DNA from: an uncultured Oxalobacteraceae bacterium
GTDB lineage: Bacteria; Pseudomonadota; Gammaproteobacteria; Burkholderiales; Burkholderiaceae_D
Length of the DNA: 64,000 nt
Direction: 5' to 3'
Assembly (NCBI GenBank): GCA_903893945.1
Contig: CAITOF010000098.1
Location: 29,893 to 93,892, forward strand
A program made the position numbers and the translations under genes. This document shows positions 61,312 through 64,000 of the stretch, piece after piece. How positions within the stretch are numbered: the stretch's first letter is position 1; each line of letters opens with the position of its first letter. The notes beneath the pieces were generated by a model that saw nothing but the letters and a program-made list of their open reading frames with translations, was not told where the DNA came from and ran no database searches.

Positions 61312-61344
61312 TCGTCATTCCCGCGTAGGCGGGAATCCAGTGGC
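61312..61344 (+). repeat. REP arm, element 2 left
   Basis: This 33-base arm with hairpin TTCCCGC-GTAG-GCGGGAA is an exact inverted match of 61757-61789. It is followed by a smaller GGCGC/GCGCC hairpin, as in element 1. Confidence 0.9.
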
Positions 61345-61364
61345 GCGCGAGCGCCTTTGCATTG

Positions 61365-61727
61365 TTATCTTTCATGATTCAAGGGAGAAATTAATAGTTT
61401 CATATACTCCACTTCTCCATTAATTTCAGGCCACAGATCAATCCAACCCGGATTTCGCTCTTCAATCAGTTTCAACTTCCATGCCCGATTCCATTTCTTC
61501 AGCGCCTTCTCCCTGCTAATTGCCGATTCCATGGTTGGGTGCATTTCATACCAAACGAGCATCTTGACTGAATGACGACTGGAGAATCCGTCTACAACTC
61601 CGTTCCGGTGTTGCCAAGTTCGGTGTACAAGGTCTGACGTTACGCCGATATAAAGTGTTCCGTTTCGTTGGCTGGCAAGCATGTAGACAGCTGGTTCTTT
61701 CATCTCCGGCGCAATATATAAAAACAT
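61365..61727 (-). CDS. Single-domain GIY-YIG nuclease-like protein
   Basis: This 120-residue protein has the GIY-YIG core VYMLASQRNGTLYIGVTSDL (VYM in place of GIY, YIG kept). A following histidine and arginine lie in LVHRTWQHR, the likely catalytic Glu is in TMESAISREKALKKW, and WNRAWKLKLIEERNPGW comes next. The domain is complete and the usual size for stand-alone bacterial members. The start may instead be ATG 61703 (MKEPAVYML), which matches typical starts better; neither has a strong ribosome site. It lies exactly between the inverted REP arms, suggesting it acts on them or rides with them. Confidence 0.85.
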   Translation of the reverse strand: MFLYIAPEMKEPAVYMLASQRNGTLYIGVTSDLVHRTWQHRNGVVDGFSSRHSVKMLVWYEMHPTMESAISREKALKKWNRAWKLKLIEERNPGWIDLWPEINGEVEYMKLLISPLNHER

Positions 61728-61756
61728 CAGCTAGCTAAGACTGAAGGCACTTCCGT

Positions 61757-61789
61757 GCCACTGGATTCCCGCCTACGCGGGAATGACGA
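61757..61789 (-). repeat. REP arm, element 2 right
   Basis: Exact inverted copy of 61312-61344, carrying the T variant in its loop complement. Downstream sequence to 61816 parallels 61181-61207 of element 1. Confidence 0.9.
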
Positions 61790-61987
61790 CTAATTAAGAC
61801 TGTCAGGATTGTGCCGACACCGAACGGAGGCCGTCATACGGCATTGTCTTCTGTCGCGCACATTGCGGACATATTCAAGTGAGCAGCATTAAATTAAAAG
61901 ATCTTCGACGCAATTTATTGTTTTTACGCAGTCTCCGCCGATCTTTGTCGGTCGAATGAAAATTGAATCGCTACGCTACACACAATC

Positions 61988-62425
61988 TTATTTTGCGACA
62001 AGTATAGTTACTTGGGTTCGCTTTAACAGTTTCTTGAAATCGGCATCAAAAGTCACAAGGTGTTCACCGAGTTCAATGACCGCGGCGGCCAGCCAGGCGT
62101 CAGGAATATCGTTTGCGGCTAACTTTTTATCGACGCAGAGTTGGCGCAATATTGGCCATTCTGCACTAAGAGACGGAGTCTCGACACCAGGCACAATAAA
62201 AAGCGCGTCCAAAAATTTTATTGCGTCTACTATGGGAGTGGGCTGAACAAAAATTTTCGGGTTCGTCACCAGTCGCAAGAAACTGGCAACAACCATCGGC
62301 ATAAGCCTCAAGTTTGTTCCAGCCGAACAAGCCGCGACGGCGGCATTAAGCCACCCATAGGCAATTTTGTGGTGAGGATGATCGCTACGTGATGCGGCGA
62401 CTAACACATTGACATCAGGCATCAT
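61988..62425 (-). CDS. PIN-domain toxin, VapC type
   Basis: This 145-residue PIN-domain ribonuclease-like toxin has acidic residues in MMPDVNVLVA, AANDIPDAWLAAA and LVTFDADFKKLL, plausible metal ligands. Its start overlaps the antitoxin stop by eleven bases, the standard VapBC order. It would cleave RNA, often initiator tRNA or rRNA in this family, when released from VapB. The target is unknown. Confidence 0.88.
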   Translation of the reverse strand: MMPDVNVLVAASRSDHPHHKIAYGWLNAAVAACSAGTNLRLMPMVVASFLRLVTNPKIFVQPTPIVDAIKFLDALFIVPGVETPSLSAEWPILRQLCVDKKLAANDIPDAWLAAAVIELGEHLVTFDADFKKLLKRTQVTILVAK

Positions 62426-62660
62426 CGTCAGCGGCGTCCAGCATGTCTTTATTGCTGCTTGGATTTAAACCAGCGACCAATCCGCCTCGTCCTTTGAAGA
62501 CAGGAATCTTTGGCTTGCTTACGTTAATTTTCGCATACGAGGACCGAAGGCGAAGTGCCAGCCCTTCCTCGATTAGTCTAGTGAGGGTGGTGCGCTGCTG
62601 CGCCGCTAACGACTTAGCGGTCGCAAGCAGGGAATCATTGATATCAAGAGTGGTTTTCAT
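62415..62660 (-). CDS. VapB-type ribbon-helix-helix antitoxin
   Basis: This is an 81-residue antitoxin. An N-terminal ribbon-helix-helix (MKTTLDINDSLLATAKSLAA, then RTTLTRLIEEGLAL) binds DNA, and the C-terminal tail neutralises the PIN toxin. The ATG coincides with the transcription start predicted from its promoter, so the mRNA may be leaderless. No Shine-Dalgarno is visible. Confidence 0.85.
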   Translation of the reverse strand: MKTTLDINDSLLATAKSLAAQQRTTLTRLIEEGLALRLRSSYAKINVSKPKIPVFKGRGGLVAGLNPSSNKDMLDAADDDA

Positions 62661-62666
62661 AATCCA

Positions 62667-62695
62667 ACAATACAGATTTCTGTATGCCGTGTCAA
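62667..62695 (-). promoter_or_regulatory. Promoter and operator of the VapBC operon
   Basis: On the minus strand TTGACA (62690-62695) and TATTGT (62667-62672) are spaced by 17 bp. The start is predicted at about 62660, the A of the VapB ATG. A perfect palindrome ATACAGA-TT-TCTGTAT at 62670-62685 overlaps the promoter and is a likely VapB operator. Confidence 0.75.
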
Positions 62696-62835
62696 ATACT
62701 TTCCTGTCCGATAAGTGATAAAAAAGGCGTAATTTCAGAGAGTTAAGATAAATGTATCAAATTGGTGGAGAAATCCAACGACCTGAACGTGCCGCATTCA
62801 GACCAATTTGGTCAATTCGTCACGAAGCGCCAATT

Positions 62836-63249
62836 CTAGCTTTTTTCAGCTCGCTTCTTCAAAACATATCCAATCCAAACTCCCACAAGCACCGGTATCG
62901 CAAAAAACTCTATGAATGGCGACCTCAATAATCCGGTCATATATACGAAAATTCCAATAGCCAACGGCACAAGGGCCGGAACCATCATTACCGGTTCGAG
63001 TAGTCCATCGTCTGTTGTGAGAAAAAACGCGCCAGAACTTGGATCAATCCATGCAATTATCGAATCGTTGCTTTGAGTTTTGAATGCGCCAACAGTATTC
63101 TGCACTGCTTTTAACGACGGATAGCCGAATATCGACTTCGAGAAAACCGTTACCCCATCAATATCCAAGCTGAAAAGTGTTTGTTGGGAACGGTCCATGG
63201 GCTTGGCAACATCAAAAAAGGACATTTTCTGGATTCGAGCTATTTGCAT
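62836..63249 (-). CDS. Unrecognised membrane protein between two TA modules
   Basis: This protein of about 137 residues from ATG 63249 (the frame is open to 63303) has a soluble N-terminal part, including SLDIDGVTVFSKSIFGYPSL, and two predicted transmembrane helices near the C-terminus. These are VPALVPLAIGIFVYMTGLL and FIEFFAIPVLVGVWIGYVL, with a basic end (KKRAEKS). I do not recognise a family. Same orientation as the toxin-antitoxin genes on both sides. The 62696-62835 gap before its end holds nothing else I can name. Confidence 0.55.
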   Translation of the reverse strand: MQIARIQKMSFFDVAKPMDRSQQTLFSLDIDGVTVFSKSIFGYPSLKAVQNTVGAFKTQSNDSIIAWIDPSSGAFFLTTDDGLLEPVMMVPALVPLAIGIFVYMTGLLRSPFIEFFAIPVLVGVWIGYVLKKRAEKS

Positions 63250-63399
63250 GGATTTTTGACCACCCTTTTTGAAACACACTTGTGGACATTGGTCACAAGT
63301 CAATTCTTCCGCTAAGTGCCGTAAGCGTGTGTCACGAAAACCTAAAGTCTGACTCGTAAACCGCGCATTGTCGTCTTTGCTTTGATACGATCTCTACTC

Positions 63400-63723
63400 T
63401 CAAGTCAGGACTTCGAGGCCATGTTTCTGAACAACACGCAACAATTTAAGTGCCATTCCGCTAGGCCGCTTCTGACCAGTTTCCCATTTTTGCACAGTCG
63501 ATTCGCTAGTATTGAGGTATCGGGCAAAAATGGTTTGACTGACGTGGGCGTGCTCTCGAATGCGCTTAATGTCTTTTGCATCGAATGCGGGAATCTTATC
63601 CAGGCAAGATTCGTCAAATTCACGCATGGTCGCTTTATTGATGGTACCAGCGCGATAAAGACCTTGAGCAGCGCTGTGAATCGCTTCAAATGCGTCACTT
63701 TTGTATTTGGCTTTAACAGTCAT
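63400..63723 (-). CDS. HigA/XRE-type antitoxin
   Basis: This 107-residue protein has a C-terminal helix-turn-helix: DIKRIREHAHVSQTIFARYL, then TSESTVQKWETGQKRPSG. It matches HigA2-like antitoxins that follow their toxin gene. It overlaps the toxin gene by eleven bases. It should repress its operon and neutralise the toxin. Confidence 0.88.
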   Translation of the reverse strand: MTVKAKYKSDAFEAIHSAAQGLYRAGTINKATMREFDESCLDKIPAFDAKDIKRIREHAHVSQTIFARYLNTSESTVQKWETGQKRPSGMALKLLRVVQKHGLEVLT

Positions 63724-64000
63724 GACAAATCTCCAGTAAATCTTCGTTCTTCAATTCGAACGCAATTTCTTTTTCAGTTGAAGTTGCGTAGTATTTCGCC
63801 AGCTTTTTAAAGCCGTCAAGTTCATCCGGCGCAATGTTTTCCCGGTCATTTTTGGCATATAGATATGCATATATCCAGTATCGTCCAGCCTTTGCGAGAA
63901 CTATCGACCGGTACATGTTGTCGCTCAACCGCTTCTTGTAAACGCCGCCGCCCAGATCATCTGCTTGCCCTCGCATAACTTGTCGAATGGCCTTGCAGAG
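63713..64000 (-). CDS. RelE/HigB-type toxin, N-terminally cut by the window edge
   Basis: The frame remains open through base 64000 with coding-like sequence (LCKAIRQVMRGQADDLGGG), so the start lies outside. The visible 95 residues contain NMYRSIVLAKAGRYWIYAYL and DELDGFKKLAKYYATSTEKE, typical of RelE/HigB-like toxins with an XRE antitoxin downstream. It would act on mRNA, usually at the ribosome. An internal ATG at 63976 is probably not the true start. Confidence 0.8.
   Translation of the reverse strand, partial: LCKAIRQVMRGQADDLGGGVYKKRLSDNMYRSIVLAKAGRYWIYAYLYAKNDRENIAPDELDGFKKLAKYYATSTEKEIAFELKNEDLLEICHDC

Larger units (their letters stand above)
61285..61816. mobile_element. REP-bounded element 2 carrying a GIY-YIG gene
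   Basis: This unit of about 532 bases has identical inverted arms of 33 bases (61312-61344 and 61757-61789). These are the same hairpin type as element 1 but with GTAG instead of GCAG in the loop. The left flank (from 61285) and right flank (to 61816) match the flanks of element 1. The GIY-YIG gene fills the space between the arms. Organisation recalls REP/RAYT systems, with a GIY-YIG protein in place of the tyrosine transposase. Confidence 0.7.

Noticed and set aside
60657..64000. Chromosomal integron cassette array
   Set aside because: The same-strand small genes and TA modules suggested it, but no attC-like pairs (GTTRRRY with RYYYAAC) were found between genes, and the repeats present are REP-like hairpins.

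Overview
This window looks like the chromosome of a free-living gammaproteobacterium. Placement is by gene content only, and a betaproteobacterium is not excluded. The supporting features are a FimV-like pilus hub protein, a DUF1631 protein, System I cytochrome c maturation genes (ccmABCDE), a class I PHA synthase joined to pta-ackA, an AguA/AguB agmatine pathway and perfect FNR/ANR boxes. No rRNA, tRNA, CRISPR array or complete insertion sequence is visible. Genes are dense, and the first 18 kb all read on the plus strand.

Bases 1-14810 hold one long envelope locus. It starts with a hydrazine-synthase-alpha-like multihaem cytochrome cut by the window edge and a haem-motif lipoprotein. An SH3/beta-barrel protein, a second beta-barrel, a TlpA thioredoxin, a DUF4266 lipoprotein and a DUF3570 barrel follow. 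Then come a coiled-coil periplasmic protein, two large TPR proteins, a small exported protein, one ExbB/TolQ motor, two ExbD/TolR proteins and an AgmX/PglI-type TonB-like protein. It reads as a proton-driven, envelope-spanning machine tied to outer-membrane barrels and c-type haem proteins. The genes after it, ccmABCDE (14825-17483) and dsbA (17550-18212), supply haem attachment and disulfide chemistry. A strong bidirectional terminator closes the run.

Bases 18304-27698 hold a 37-residue lysine-rich protein, an M1 aminopeptidase, an unknown protein, DUF1631, a solute-binding protein and a minus-strand GntR(YtrA)-ABC operon whose promoter carries a perfect operator. Bases 27973-35298 form a complete corrinoid methyl-transfer operon: corrinoid protein, DUF1638, MetV-like, MetF, methyl-THF:corrinoid methyltransferase, RACo-like activator and a non-pyrrolysine MttB homologue. 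A perfect FNR box stands in front of it and a terminator behind. Bases 35563-47127 carry DUF1697, a DUF3311/SSS transporter pair, a GH79-like lipoprotein, an MFS transporter, an amidohydrolase, an S9 oligopeptidase, a small exported protein and a hemerythrin-PAS-GGDEF protein.

Bases 47361-60656 carry a Tat-exported spermidine-dehydrogenase-like flavoprotein, then pta-ackA-phaC behind a second perfect FNR box. A FimV-like gene that probably starts at ATT, a LysR regulator, a DUF1566 protein and aguA-aguB-potF follow. Oxygen-related control recurs (two FNR boxes, a hemerythrin cyclase), as does polyamine turnover (spermidine dehydrogenase, AguA, AguB, PotF).

Bases 60657-64000 are accessory DNA with minus-strand genes: two homologous elements bounded by inverted REP-like hairpins, one empty and one carrying a GIY-YIG nuclease, followed by a VapBC-type and a HigBA-type toxin-antitoxin pair around an unknown membrane protein. 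The paired elements are the strongest candidate for an undescribed mobile system in the window.
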